Positions 16,955 to 25,942 of a stretch of 64,000 bases of DNA are shown here, in pieces. Where the stretch lies: NCBI GenBank assembly GCA_013416455.1, contig JACCES010000002.1, positions 62,001 to 126,000 on the forward strand. Reading direction: 5' to 3'. The translations under genes and the position numbers were made by a program. This DNA is from Alcaligenaceae bacterium. GTDB taxonomy: Bacteria; Pseudomonadota; Gammaproteobacteria; Burkholderiales; Burkholderiaceae_B. The first letter of the stretch is position 1, and each line of letters begins with the position of its first letter. The notes beneath the pieces were generated by a model. The model had not been told where the DNA came from. It was given only the letters and a program-made list of their open reading frames with translations, and did no database searches.

Positions 16955-17932
16955 TTACACAGTCAGTTTCAGCTGCTGGATGACTGTCTGGAAACGGGCC
17001 GATTCCCTTTCCATTCTTGCCGCGAATTCGCGGCTGGGCATTGCCACCAGATCGGTGCCCAATGTGGCGAACTTGTCCCGCATGCCGGGCTGTTCGAGAG
17101 TGGCGAAGGCGGCGCGTTCGAGCTGCTTCTGTGCCTCCGCCGGCGTGCCGGCGGGCACCAGCAGGCCATACCAGGTAACGAGATCCTCGTTGCCCATGAT
17201 GCCCATCGCCTCTTCGATGGTGGGCACGTCCGGCAGCAGGGGGGAGCGTTGGGGTTGGGTCACGGCGAGGGCGGTCAGTTTGTCGCTGGCGATATGAGGC
17301 AATGCCGGCGGTGCGCCGACCAGCGCGAACGCGACTTCGCCTCCCAGAACGGCTATGGTGGCGGGGCCCGCCCCCTTGTACGGGACATGAACGATTTCCA
17401 GGCCTGTTTCCGCCTTCAGCATTTCGACGGCGATATGTTGCGCGGAACCGCTGCCCGGCGTGGCGATGGTGATGCCGCCCGCAGATCGCATGGCCGAATC
17501 CAATGCATCTTTCAGGTTCTTGTTTTCAGAGCGGGGATGAGCAACGAGAATGTTGGGAGATTGCGATACCAGCACGACGGGAAGGAAGTCCCGGCTGGCG
17601 GAATAGTTGACCTTGGCTTGAATCCATGGCGAGATCGTCAGTTCGGGGTTGCCCGCCATGAGCACGGTATAGCCGTCGGGCGTGGCGCGGGCGACCATCT
17701 CGGCGCCGATCATGCCGCCCGCCCCGGCGCGGTTCTCGACGATGAAGCTCTGGTCCAGCGTGTCTCCCATGCCTTGGGCCATGATTCTGGCGATGGCATC
17801 GGCGCCTCCGCCCGCCGCATACGGCACGATCATCCTCACCGGCGCCTTCGGGTAGGATTGGGCGGCCCTGGCCATGGGGGCACAGGCAAGCAGGGATGCG
17901 CCCGCCGCTGAAAGAAAGGTTCTGCGTTTCAT
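16955..17932 (-). CDS. Bug-family periplasmic substrate-binding protein
   Basis: A 325-residue Bug protein. The leader MKRRTFLSAAGASLLACAP has a twin-arginine-type motif (RRTFLSAAG), unlike the Sec leaders of the other three Bug proteins in this window. Hallmarks are YPKAPVRMIVPYAAGGGAD, FIVENRAGAGGMIG and PDGYTVLMAG. It lies between the FAD-linked dehydrogenase and the sulfatase maturase in one operon, so it may capture the sulfated or hydroxy-acid substrate. No TctA/TctB genes accompany it. Confidence 0.9.
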   Translation of the reverse strand: MKRRTFLSAAGASLLACAPMARAAQSYPKAPVRMIVPYAAGGGADAIARIMAQGMGDTLDQSFIVENRAGAGGMIGAEMVARATPDGYTVLMAGNPELTISPWIQAKVNYSASRDFLPVVLVSQSPNILVAHPRSENKNLKDALDSAMRSAGGITIATPGSGSAQHIAVEMLKAETGLEIVHVPYKGAGPATIAVLGGEVAFALVGAPPALPHIASDKLTALAVTQPQRSPLLPDVPTIEEAMGIMGNEDLVTWYGLLVPAGTPAEAQKQLERAAFATLEQPGMRDKFATLGTDLVAMPSREFAARMERESARFQTVIQQLKLTV

Positions 17933-17947
17933 GTCTTCTCCACTGTT

Positions 17948-19306
17948 TTAGTCGAATATCCGGCCGGAATTGAGAATGCCGGCCGGGTCCAGTGCTTCTT
18001 TCAGGCGACGCATGAACATCACTTCGCCCGGATTGCGGGATACGGAGAGGTAGTCTTTCTTCAGGCGCCCCACGCCATGCTCGGCGCTGATGGTGCCGCC
18101 TTTCCCCCGCAACGCGGCGTAGGCGATCTCATCGACCGCATGCAGGCCGTCTTCGTCCACCGGGCCGCTGATGATGTGGATGTTGTTGTCTCCCAGGTGG
18201 CCCAGAAAGAGATGTTCCGCATTGGGCAGCCGTCGTTGCAGCTCCCTTTCCACTTCCTGGATATATGCGCCGGTTTCTTTCCATGGCAGGCCCAGATCCA
18301 GGGTCGCGGCGGGTTTCAGGTGGGTGAGGATTTCGGGAATCGCTTCCCGGAGGCGCCAGAACGAGGTCTGGTGCGCAAGATTCGCGGCGACCGCACTGTC
18401 CTGGATCTCTTCCGAATCCAATGCCGCGGCCAGGATGTCCTGCAGGGGTTCCTGCATGGAGTGTCCCGCTATGGACGCTGCCTCGATCAGGACGTGCCAG
18501 GCGGCGTCCGCGCCGACGGGGGGCTGCTGGCCCGTGAGACGCGAGGCCAGTTTGATGTAAGGACCGGACATGAATTCATAGGCGCACAGGGCCTCGCCCA
18601 GCCTGCGTTTGAGCGTATGCAGCAGCCGGGGCAGAGCGTCGAAATGATCCGTGCTCACCCAGGCGACCGCCATGTCCTGGAGGGGCGGGTGCAGGCGCAA
18701 CGTCAGGCGGGTGATGATGCCCAGCGTGCCTTCGCTGCCGATCAGCAGATGGCGCGGATCGATGCCGGTGCTGTTCTTGACGAGACGGGTGAGCGACGAC
18801 ACGATGGAACCATCGGCCAATACCGCTTCGACGCCAAGCACGGAATCCCTCATGGGGCCGTATCTCACGACGCGGATGCCGCCGGCGTTGGTGGCGGCAT
18901 TGCCCCCTATCTGGCAACTGCCCCGGGCGCCGAGGTCGATGGCGAACATCCACCCCTGCGCGAGGGCGGCTTCCTGCACTTCCTGAAGCACCGCGCCCGC
19001 CTGGACCTGCATGATGCCTTCCAGCGTATCGATGTCTTCGATACGATTCATCCGCTCCAGGTTGATGACCACATCGCCTTCGGAAGGCACGGCGCCGCCC
19101 GCGACGCCGGTCAGCCCCCCCTGGACGGTGATGCGCCGTTTTTCCTGATGGCATTGCCGGACGATGGCGGCGACTTCTTCCGTGCTGGTGGGCCGGAATA
19201 CCCGGGCGGGTCGGCCGACCTGCAGTCCGCTCCAGTCGGAAAGGAAACGGTCTTCGATGCCGGCGTCGCCGGTCAGTCTGTCGACAGTGTTCATGGTCGC
19301 TCGCAT
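17948..19306 (-). CDS. FAD-linked 2-hydroxyacid dehydrogenase (GlcD/D-lactate dehydrogenase-like)
   Basis: A 452-residue flavoprotein of the GlcD / D-lactate / D-2-hydroxyglutarate dehydrogenase type. The FAD-binding PCMH domain is seen in RPTSTEEVAAIVRQCHQ, VQGGLTGVAGGAVPSEGDVV, IGGNAATNAGGIRVVRYG and GSEGTLGIITRL. The C-terminal oxidase domain ends with ISAEHGVGRLKK and DPAGILNSGRIF. The start at 19306 overlaps the sulfatase stop by one base (TGATG); an ATG 12 bp further in (MNTVDR) is also possible. In this operon it could oxidise the hydroxy acid released by sulfate-ester hydrolysis, which is an inference. Confidence 0.9.
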   Translation of the reverse strand: MRATMNTVDRLTGDAGIEDRFLSDWSGLQVGRPARVFRPTSTEEVAAIVRQCHQEKRRITVQGGLTGVAGGAVPSEGDVVINLERMNRIEDIDTLEGIMQVQAGAVLQEVQEAALAQGWMFAIDLGARGSCQIGGNAATNAGGIRVVRYGPMRDSVLGVEAVLADGSIVSSLTRLVKNSTGIDPRHLLIGSEGTLGIITRLTLRLHPPLQDMAVAWVSTDHFDALPRLLHTLKRRLGEALCAYEFMSGPYIKLASRLTGQQPPVGADAAWHVLIEAASIAGHSMQEPLQDILAAALDSEEIQDSAVAANLAHQTSFWRLREAIPEILTHLKPAATLDLGLPWKETGAYIQEVERELQRRLPNAEHLFLGHLGDNNIHIISGPVDEDGLHAVDEIAYAALRGKGGTISAEHGVGRLKKDYLSVSRNPGEVMFMRRLKEALDPAGILNSGRIFD

Positions 19307-20751
19307 CAGGAACGGGTATCGGCCGTGACCGGGGTGGAGGTCGACGACCCCAGCGAGTGCGCGATATCCGGCCCGCCATAGTGTTCGATCAATGCGTCCT
19401 GATCCGCCTTGGCCTGCCTGTCAACCTGCTCGGGGTCGCAGATGCCGCGCAGGCTGTCCTGCATGCTTGCCAATATGGATGCGTAGTCGGGGTTTCCGGC
19501 CAGATCATGCAGTTCTTCGGGGTCGTTTTCCAGATCGAACAGTTCGGGGCGGAAGCCGACGTAATAGTGATACTTCCATCGCCCCTTGCGCAGCATGAAG
19601 CCGGCCGAGTTGCTGCCAGCTGCGTGATATTCGCTGAGAACGAGGCGCTCGGGCTCGGGGGCGGCGCGCGCCACGTCGATCAGCGAGCGCCCGGGCCTGT
19701 CGTTCATTTCAGGGGCGGGGTCCACGCCGGCGGCCTGCAGAATCGTGGGATACAGGTCGAGAAGGTCGACGGGGGTATCGCATACGGAAGACGCCAGGCC
19801 GGGGCCGGACATGATCATGGGCACTTTGACGCTTTCCTCATATAGCGTGGATTTGCCCCATATGCCCCGCGCGCCCAGATTGTCGCCGTGATCGGAGGTA
19901 TAGATCACGTGGGTGGAGTCTTCCAGCCCCGCATTGCGGATGGCTTCGACGATCAGGCCCACATTGTGATCCAGCCAGCTGCACAGCCCGTAATAGGCCG
20001 CGAAGGCCCGGAGCCGCTCATCGTTGTCGGCAAACTGTTTTTCAGACCCCATGAAGTCGCAGTATTCCTTGACCCAGGGGTGCAGCTGATAGCCCGTGTC
20101 AGGGTGCAGTTTGGGTTCCGGAAGGCGGTCCGTCGGATAAAGACGGTAGAAGGACTCGGGTACGACGAAAGGAAAATGCGGAGCGACGAGGCCGACGTAC
20201 AGCACGAAGCCGGGTTCCCGGTCGGCGGCGTCGCGTATCCATTCGACGGCACGCTGCGTGACGGCGCGGTCGTACTGGGTATAGGAAGATTCCCCGGGGC
20301 CGATGCGTTCCCCGATCATGCGCGGGCCGTCGGGCCGCGGGCGGTAGGGGTCCCGTATGGACGCCCAGACCATTCCGTGTCCGTTGACGACATGCATCGG
20401 CAGGTGCTCCACGTCGAAACCCGCCGGATCTTCCTCGCTGCGGTAGTGCAGCTTGCCTATGCTTTCCACTCGTACGCCGTGGTCCTGAAGCACGTGCCCC
20501 CACCCGCGTTGCTTGCCGGTATAAGGCATGGCGTTGTCCCACAGGCGCAGCTGATGCACGCGCAGCCCCGTGGCGAATGCGGCGCGGGCCGGCACGCAGA
20601 TGGGGCTGGGCGTATACGCATTGGAGAAACGGATGCCCCGGCGCGCGAGCGCGTCCATGTTGGGGGTCTGGATGAATGGATGTCCGGAACATCCCATGAT
20701 CCTTGGATCGTGCTCATCGGACATGATGACCACGACGTTCTTCTTCGCCAT
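19306..20751 (-). CDS. Cys-type sulfatase (alkaline-phosphatase superfamily)
   Basis: A 481-residue type I sulfatase. Metal-binding residues are near the N-terminus (IMSDEHDP), and the formylglycine motif is CVPAR starting at Cys52 (SPICVPARAAFATG). A later ISDHGD-type element reads YTSDHGDNLG. No signal peptide is visible, so it should be cytosolic, where the co-encoded radical-SAM maturase can modify Cys52. I chose ATG 20751, which follows GGAGA; the frame runs further upstream. The wider family includes choline sulfatase and phosphonate monoester hydrolases, so the ester cleaved is not certain. Confidence 0.92.
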   Translation of the reverse strand: MAKKNVVVIMSDEHDPRIMGCSGHPFIQTPNMDALARRGIRFSNAYTPSPICVPARAAFATGLRVHQLRLWDNAMPYTGKQRGWGHVLQDHGVRVESIGKLHYRSEEDPAGFDVEHLPMHVVNGHGMVWASIRDPYRPRPDGPRMIGERIGPGESSYTQYDRAVTQRAVEWIRDAADREPGFVLYVGLVAPHFPFVVPESFYRLYPTDRLPEPKLHPDTGYQLHPWVKEYCDFMGSEKQFADNDERLRAFAAYYGLCSWLDHNVGLIVEAIRNAGLEDSTHVIYTSDHGDNLGARGIWGKSTLYEESVKVPMIMSGPGLASSVCDTPVDLLDLYPTILQAAGVDPAPEMNDRPGRSLIDVARAAPEPERLVLSEYHAAGSNSAGFMLRKGRWKYHYYVGFRPELFDLENDPEELHDLAGNPDYASILASMQDSLRGICDPEQVDRQAKADQDALIEHYGGPDIAHSLGSSTSTPVTADTRS

Positions 20752-20857
20752 CTCGATTTCTCCGTTGTCCGGGCCAGGCGCGCCGGTTGCGGACACTATA
20801 GATGGCAGAAGTTTGACAATCTAATACTGTATTTCTCTGGAAAGGTATCGTTTTTTC

Positions 20858-21799
20858 TTATGGTTGGTCGCTGAAAGGGCGACCCGGCAGTTTTCCCGCC
20901 CCGATCAGAGCGGCAATGACGTTCTGGACGGACTGGCCGACCGCCTCGGCGGCGGGTGACGGCTGCCTGTGCCGGGACCACACCACCGCCTGCACCCGGC
21001 TCAGTTCGGGCCCGGCGATCGGCCGGCCGACGATGGTTCTGGCCGCGATGGCGTCCATGCAGGCGGTGGGCGGCATGATGGCGTAGGCCAGACCCTCGCT
21101 GGCGATGGCGATCAGCATCTGCGCGCTATTCAACTCATAACGGATATCCAGGCGGCGGTTCATGGCGCTGGCCGCGCGTTCGACGATCTTGCGCAGATCG
21201 TGGGCGCCGTCCGGAACCGCAAGGGGAAGATCCGCCACTTTTTCGAAGGGCATCGTCCTGGGTTTGCGCCGCATGATCGCCGGCGACCCGAACAGCATGA
21301 ACCGTTCTTCATAGACCGGCAGGGATGCGATGCCCGGAATTTCCGAGGGGCTGGGCATGACCGCCAGATGGGCCCGCCCGGATTCCACATGCGTGCGCAC
21401 TTCGAACGAAAGCCCTTCCTGTATCGTGAGTTCGACGCCGGGGTAGCGCGTGGCCACTTCGCGCAGCAGAGGGCCGACGATCAGGCTGGCCAGGGAGCCG
21501 GCGACGGACAGACGCACCAGGCCCGAAGGCGCCTGCGCATGCCCGACGACCATTTCTCCCAATGAGTCGGCCTTGGCCAGCATGTCCTTCGCGCCGGCCA
21601 GCAGCCGCTCACCCGCCGGGGTCAGGCGGACTCCCCGGGCATGCCGTTCCAGCAGGACGGCGCCCAGCTCCTTTTCGAGAGCCGAGATGTTCTGGCTGAG
21701 CGCCGGCTGGGCGATGAGCAATCGCTGCGCGGCCCGTGAAAAACTCTGGCACTGCGCAATTTCCACGAAATAACGGAGTTGGCGTAGGGTGATATGCAT
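20858..21799 (-). CDS. LysR-family transcriptional regulator
   Basis: A 313-residue LysR regulator. The N-terminal helix-turn-helix is clear (LRQLRYFVEIAQCQSFSRAA, then QPALSQNISALEKELG), followed by the two-lobed effector domain (SLASLIVGPLLREVATRYPG). It lies about 100 bp upstream of the sulfatase operon on the same strand, not divergent as usual. It may control that operon or the threonate cassette downstream of its own start region; the closer pairing is with the sulfatase genes. Confidence 0.88.
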   Translation of the reverse strand: MHITLRQLRYFVEIAQCQSFSRAAQRLLIAQPALSQNISALEKELGAVLLERHARGVRLTPAGERLLAGAKDMLAKADSLGEMVVGHAQAPSGLVRLSVAGSLASLIVGPLLREVATRYPGVELTIQEGLSFEVRTHVESGRAHLAVMPSPSEIPGIASLPVYEERFMLFGSPAIMRRKPRTMPFEKVADLPLAVPDGAHDLRKIVERAASAMNRRLDIRYELNSAQMLIAIASEGLAYAIMPPTACMDAIAARTIVGRPIAGPELSRVQAVVWSRHRQPSPAAEAVGQSVQNVIAALIGAGKLPGRPFSDQP

Positions 21800-21851
21800 G
21801 CGAGTGGATGGCGGCGGCCGGGATTTCGTTCCGGGCCGGGGGGCTGAGCTT

Positions 21852-22538
21852 TCACCAGGAAGCGCCGAACGTCCGGCGCAGTTCGTCGATCTGCGTATCT
21901 GTCAGGGGCGGAACAGATGCCTGGTGGCTCAATAATATATAGAGCCGGGCGGTTTCCTCCAGCTCTTCGAGCGTGGCCATGGCCGCGGCGGGGCTGTCGT
22001 GCCATACGTTGGGGCCCAGGCGCGCCAGCATGACGGCGCGGATCGGACGGCCGTCGGCGGCATGGCGGGCGATGGACCGCGCCACGGCCTCGGCGGCCTC
22101 GGGCGCGCCGGGGCGATGATAGGGAATGTGGGGTACGCGTCCGACCTTCATGACGAAGTAGGGCGTCAACGGTGGCAGCAGCTCATCCTGCGACGGGTCG
22201 GCCCGCAGTGAGCAGGCGACCAGGTGGGTGCTGTGGGTATGAATGATGCAGCGCGCGGCCGCCGGCGTTCCGGCGCTGGCTTCATAGATGCGCCGGTGCA
22301 GCACGATGGTCTTGCTGGCGCGGTCGCCGGCGATCTGCCGGCCTTCCGTGTCCAGCAGCGCCAGGCGTTCCGGTGCAAGCCGGCCCAGGCAGGCGTCGGT
22401 CGGCGTGATGAGGTAGCCGTTTTCCAGGCGTACGCTGATGTTGCCGGCCGTGGCGTGGGCATAACCGCGTTCGAACAGCGAGCGGCCCACGCGGCAGATC
22501 TCTTCGCGGGCTTCGTCTTCGGGCAGGAAGCCGTTCAT
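21852..22538 (-). CDS. otnC: 3-oxo-tetronate 4-phosphate decarboxylase (class II aldolase family)
   Basis: A 228-residue class II aldolase/adducin protein. It shows FERGYAHATAGNISVRL, the zinc-binding HTHSTH and a C-terminal domain of normal length. OtnC decarboxylates 3-oxo-tetronate 4-phosphate to dihydroxyacetone phosphate in the threonate/erythronate pathways. The assignment relies on the adjacent otnK and ltnD, since fuculose-phosphate-type aldolases share the fold. The ATG at 22538 overlaps the otnK stop (ATGA), showing tight coupling; longer upstream starts would lie inside otnK. Confidence 0.85.
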   Translation of the reverse strand: MNGFLPEDEAREEICRVGRSLFERGYAHATAGNISVRLENGYLITPTDACLGRLAPERLALLDTEGRQIAGDRASKTIVLHRRIYEASAGTPAAARCIIHTHSTHLVACSLRADPSQDELLPPLTPYFVMKVGRVPHIPYHRPGAPEAAEAVARSIARHAADGRPIRAVMLARLGPNVWHDSPAAAMATLEELEETARLYILLSHQASVPPLTDTQIDELRRTFGASW

Positions 22539-23809
22539 GTCCGCAGCCTTGTGAAAGCCGAGGTGAAAAAATCCCGCGAGCCGAAGTTGCCGGACTTGAG
22601 GGCGATGTGCAGCCCTTGCGGCGCCAGGGGCGGCGTGGCATGGCACCAGGGTACGCCGGGGTCGATCTGCCCGCCGATGCGCAATTGCCCGATCTGCAGC
22701 GAGTGCACACATGCGCCCGAGGTTTCCCCGCCGGCGACCACCAGCTGGCGCACGCCCATTTCAACCAGGCCGCGTGCAATGGCGGCGAGGGTTTGCTCCA
22801 CCATCGAGCCCGCCTGCTCCACGCCCAGACGGCCCTGAACCGCCTTGATGGCGGCCGGCTCGGCGGTGGAATAGAGCAGCACCGGGCCGCCACCGATGTG
22901 GCTTCCCGCCCAGGCCAGCGCTTCGGCGCAGATGTCTTCGCCGGCGGCGATGCGCAGCGGATCGATCGCCAGAGCGGGATGGCCGGCGGCGATGAAATGC
23001 ACCACCTGTGCGTTGGTGGCCGCTGAGCAACTGCCCGAAACGATCGCCCGCAGCCCGGTGGCCGGGGGCAGCGCGGCGGTGTCGCTGGCGGGCCGCAGCC
23101 CGAAGTTCGCGGGCAGGGCGATGGCCACGCCCGAACCCGCGGTGACCAGTGGCATGTCGGCGAGCGCCGGCCCCAGGCGCAGCAGATCGTCGTTGGAGAC
23201 GGCATCGACGATGGCAATACTTGCCCCTTCGGCTTTCAGCGCGGCGATGCGCTCGCGGATGGCTGTCTCGCCCTGGGCGACCACGGCATAGTCGATGAGG
23301 CCGACCTTGCGGTGTGTCTGCGCCTGCAGCACACGCACGAGGTTGGGGTCGGTCATGGGGGTCAGCGGATGATTCTGCATGCCGCTCTCGTTGAGCAGCA
23401 CGTCGCCGGCGAACAAGTAGCCTTTGAATACGGTGCGATGGTTGTCCGGGAAAGCGGGCGTGGCAATGGTGAAGTCGCAATCCATCGCGTCCATCAGCGC
23501 GTCGATCACCGGACCGATGTTGCCGGTGGGCAGGCTATCGAAAGTGGAGCAGTATTTGAAATAGATCTGCCGCGCACCCTGCGACCGCAGCCATCGCAGC
23601 GCCTGCAGCGACTGGGACACGGCCTCGGCGGCGGGGAGGGTGCGCGACTTGAGCGCCACCACCACGGCGTCCACGTCATCATTCAATGGTCCCCGGGGCA
23701 CGCCTATGGTCTGCACCACGCGCATGCCGGCGCGCACCAGATTATTGGCTAGATCGGTAGCGCCGGTGAAGTCGTCGGCGATGCATCCGAGCAGGATTCC
23801 GGCGCTCAT
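22535..23809 (-). CDS. otnK: 3-oxo-tetronate kinase (DUF1537 family)
   Basis: A 424-residue four-carbon acid sugar kinase. The N-terminal domain has the DUF1537 signature LGCIADDFTGATDLANNL and FKYCSTFDSLPTGNIGPV. The C-terminal nucleotide-binding domain has VSGSCSAATNAQ and the VAGGETSGACVHSL glycine-rich loop. It phosphorylates 3-oxo-tetronate (from L-threonate or D-erythronate). The related D-threonate kinase DtnK is the main alternative, but the OtnC neighbour favours OtnK. It overlaps ltnD upstream and otnC downstream by four bases each. Confidence 0.88.
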   Translation of the reverse strand: MSAGILLGCIADDFTGATDLANNLVRAGMRVVQTIGVPRGPLNDDVDAVVVALKSRTLPAAEAVSQSLQALRWLRSQGARQIYFKYCSTFDSLPTGNIGPVIDALMDAMDCDFTIATPAFPDNHRTVFKGYLFAGDVLLNESGMQNHPLTPMTDPNLVRVLQAQTHRKVGLIDYAVVAQGETAIRERIAALKAEGASIAIVDAVSNDDLLRLGPALADMPLVTAGSGVAIALPANFGLRPASDTAALPPATGLRAIVSGSCSAATNAQVVHFIAAGHPALAIDPLRIAAGEDICAEALAWAGSHIGGGPVLLYSTAEPAAIKAVQGRLGVEQAGSMVEQTLAAIARGLVEMGVRQLVVAGGETSGACVHSLQIGQLRIGGQIDPGVPWCHATPPLAPQGLHIALKSGNFGSRDFFTSAFTRLRT

Positions 23810-24720
23810 GCTTCACCTCTTTGGTCGTCGGCGGCTGCCGGCAATGTGATGCCGGGGAATATCTTGATCACGGCGCTGTCGTCCTCGCCGGCGTGGCCGG
23901 ATGCGGACGCCTGCATAAACATCTGGTGGGCCGTGGCGGCCAGCGGCAGCGGGAATTTGCTGGCGCGCGCGGTATCCAGCACCAGGCCCAGATCCTTCAC
24001 GAAGATGTCCACGGCCGACAACGGCGTGTAATCGCCGGCCAGGACGTGGGCCATGCGGTTTTCGAACATCCATGAGTTGCCCGCGCTGTGGGTGATGACC
24101 TCGTAGAGCGCGCTGGCATCGACGTCTTCGCGCAGTCCCAGAGCCATGGCTTCCGCGGCCGCGGCGATATGCACGCCGGCCAGCAGCTGGTTGATGATCT
24201 TGACCTTGCTGCCCGCGCCGGCCTTGTCGCCCAGACGGTAGACCTTGCCGGCCATGGCGTCGAGCACGGGCCCCGCCGCGGCGTAGGCGGCGGGCGTGGC
24301 CGATGTCATCATCGTCATCTGGCCGCTGGCGGCCTTGGCGGCGCCGCCCGAGATCGGCCCATCGACGTACAGGATGCCCTGGCCGGCCAGGCGCGTTTCC
24401 AGGGCGATGGACCAGTTGGGGTCGACGGTCGAGCACATCACGAACACGTTGCCGGGCTTCATGGCGCCGGCGGCGCCGTTATCGCCGAACAGCACCGCTT
24501 CGGTCTGGGCGGCGTTGACCACCACAGAAACCACCACGTCCGCCCGGGCCGCCAGCTCGGCGGGCGAGGCGCACGCCACGCCGCCATCGCGGGCAAACTC
24601 GGCCGCCGCGTTGGGGCGTACGTCGCAGGCGTGGACGGTATAGCCATTGTTGCGCAGGGTCCGGGCGATGCCCAGGCCCATGGCGCCCAGGCCGATGACG
24701 CCGACATTCTTGCTGTTCAT
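23806..24720 (-). CDS. ltnD: L-threonate dehydrogenase (beta-hydroxyacid dehydrogenase family)
   Basis: A 304-residue NAD-dependent dehydrogenase. It has the N-terminal Rossmann motif VGVIGLGAMGLGIA, the substrate-binding segment DGPISGGAAKAASGQMT, and the catalytic Lys in GAGSKVKIINQLL. LtnD oxidises L-threonate to 2-oxo-L-threonate. The ATG at 24720 places the Rossmann fold at the usual distance from the start; a GTG eight codons upstream is possible. It is the first enzyme gene of ltnD-otnK-otnC. The usual next enzyme, the isomerase OtnI, is not present in the window. Confidence 0.87.
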   Translation of the reverse strand: MNSKNVGVIGLGAMGLGIARTLRNNGYTVHACDVRPNAAAEFARDGGVACASPAELAARADVVVSVVVNAAQTEAVLFGDNGAAGAMKPGNVFVMCSTVDPNWSIALETRLAGQGILYVDGPISGGAAKAASGQMTMMTSATPAAYAAAGPVLDAMAGKVYRLGDKAGAGSKVKIINQLLAGVHIAAAAEAMALGLREDVDASALYEVITHSAGNSWMFENRMAHVLAGDYTPLSAVDIFVKDLGLVLDTARASKFPLPLAATAHQMFMQASASGHAGEDDSAVIKIFPGITLPAAADDQRGEA

Positions 24721-24821
24721 AAGGGTTGTTCCGATAAGGTTCACAGTACAGGTGGCGATGAATGGTGGCCGCGCGGGCGCGCCGCGTGCCGGCGCAGGAG
24801 ACGGCCCTGCGGCCGCCGCCC

Positions 24822-25589
24822 TCAGGAAGGCGGTGGCGGGAGTTCCCTGGCCAGACGCTTGCCGTCTTCCCGCCAGAAACGGGGATCGGCCTGCTGGATG
24901 CGGGCGATGGCATTGTTCATGTGATCGGCGGCTGCCCGCCGCGCGGCGGCCGCATCGCCCGCCTCGATGGCGCGCACGATGTCGGCATGCTCGGCGATCA
25001 CAGCCTGGCCGAAATCGGCGCGCCGGGCCTCGTTGGCTCGCGTAATGCGGGTAGCGCCGCGCAGATGCTGCGCGAGGTAATCCAGCGTGCTGATGAGAAA
25101 GGGGTTGCGCGCCGCCTGGCCAATGGCGCGATGAAAGGCGATATCCTCGTCCACGCCATCGCGCCCCTGGGCCACCGCCTCAGCCAGCGCCTTGACCGCT
25201 CGGTGGATGCGGCGCAGGTCTTCGCGGCTGCGCCGCAGCGCGGCCAGTTCGGCCACTTCGGATTCCAGCGCACGACGCACTTCCACGATCTGGATCACGG
25301 CCTCTTTGCTGGCCGAGGGCAGATCATGGAAGCTCAAGGGCTCGATGCCCGGGGCCTTGACGTAGACGCCACTGCCTTGACGCGATTCGACGAGGTTGCG
25401 CGACTTCAGCCGGGAAACCGCTTCGCGCACCACTGTGCGGCTGACTTCCAGCTGCTGTGACAGCGACGCCTCGGTGGGCAGCTTGTCGCCGGGCATGAAG
25501 TGCCTGGCGCGGATCTGCTCTTCGAGTCGCTGCGCAACCTGGTCGGCCAGCCTGAGGCCGGGTCTGACAGCGGAAAGGGGCGGCGTCAT
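24822..25589 (-). CDS. GntR/FadR-family transcriptional regulator
   Basis: A 255-residue FadR-subfamily regulator. The N-terminal winged helix reads LEEQIRARHFMPGDKLPTE and LEVSRTVVREAVSRLKSRNL, and the FCD effector domain follows with metal-binding His residues (for example DIAFHRAIGQAARNPF). It lies 101 bp upstream of ltnD on the same strand, so it probably represses the threonate genes and itself. A TTGT-N6-ACAA palindrome lies 93 bp upstream of its start. Confidence 0.88.
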   Translation of the reverse strand: MTPPLSAVRPGLRLADQVAQRLEEQIRARHFMPGDKLPTEASLSQQLEVSRTVVREAVSRLKSRNLVESRQGSGVYVKAPGIEPLSFHDLPSASKEAVIQIVEVRRALESEVAELAALRRSREDLRRIHRAVKALAEAVAQGRDGVDEDIAFHRAIGQAARNPFLISTLDYLAQHLRGATRITRANEARRADFGQAVIAEHADIVRAIEAGDAAAARRAAADHMNNAIARIQQADPRFWREDGKRLARELPPPPS

Positions 25590-25681
25590 GGCATGAAGTT
25601 CATGAGGTGGATGCGGATAGCGCCCGGTGCCGATGGCCGGCGCAACGACGGCCGGGGCAAAGCGGAGCGCCGGATGAGTAT

Positions 25682-25695
25682 TTGTATGATAACAA
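25682..25695 (-). promoter_or_regulatory. Putative GntR operator (TTGTATGATAACAA)
   Basis: TTGTATGATAACAA has TTGT and ACAA arms, the type of site bound by many FadR-family regulators. It stands in an AT-rich island in an otherwise GC-rich 353-bp intergenic region, upstream of the GntR gene. The rest of that region shows only a short direct repeat and no open frame that looks coding. Confidence 0.45.
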
Positions 25696-25730
25696 TATCA
25701 CCTGATGCGTTCCAGCGGTGCGGAACCAGC

Positions 25731-25859
25731 GGCCGCCCGCTTATCGGGCAGCTTGCGCCAACGGAAGGAAGCGGATGCCGGCAGCCGCGACTCCACCCCG
25801 GGCGAATTCACCCCACGGCGGTCCGACGATAAAAAAAAGTGGGTGGCCGCCCGCTTATC
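25731..25859 (+). repeat. Two direct copies of a 15-bp sequence
   Basis: GGCCGCCCGCTTATC occurs at 25731-25745 and 25845-25859, 114 bp apart, in the gap between the GntR gene and the cupin gene. The following bases are similar (CGG). I see no further repeat structure, and its meaning is unknown. Confidence 0.4.
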
Positions 25860-25942
25860 CGGTAAATTTTGCGATGCATTTCATTGCATTCAGAAACCAG
25901 TGACCACGGGGCGCACCCGCCCAGAATCCAGGAGATCATCCC

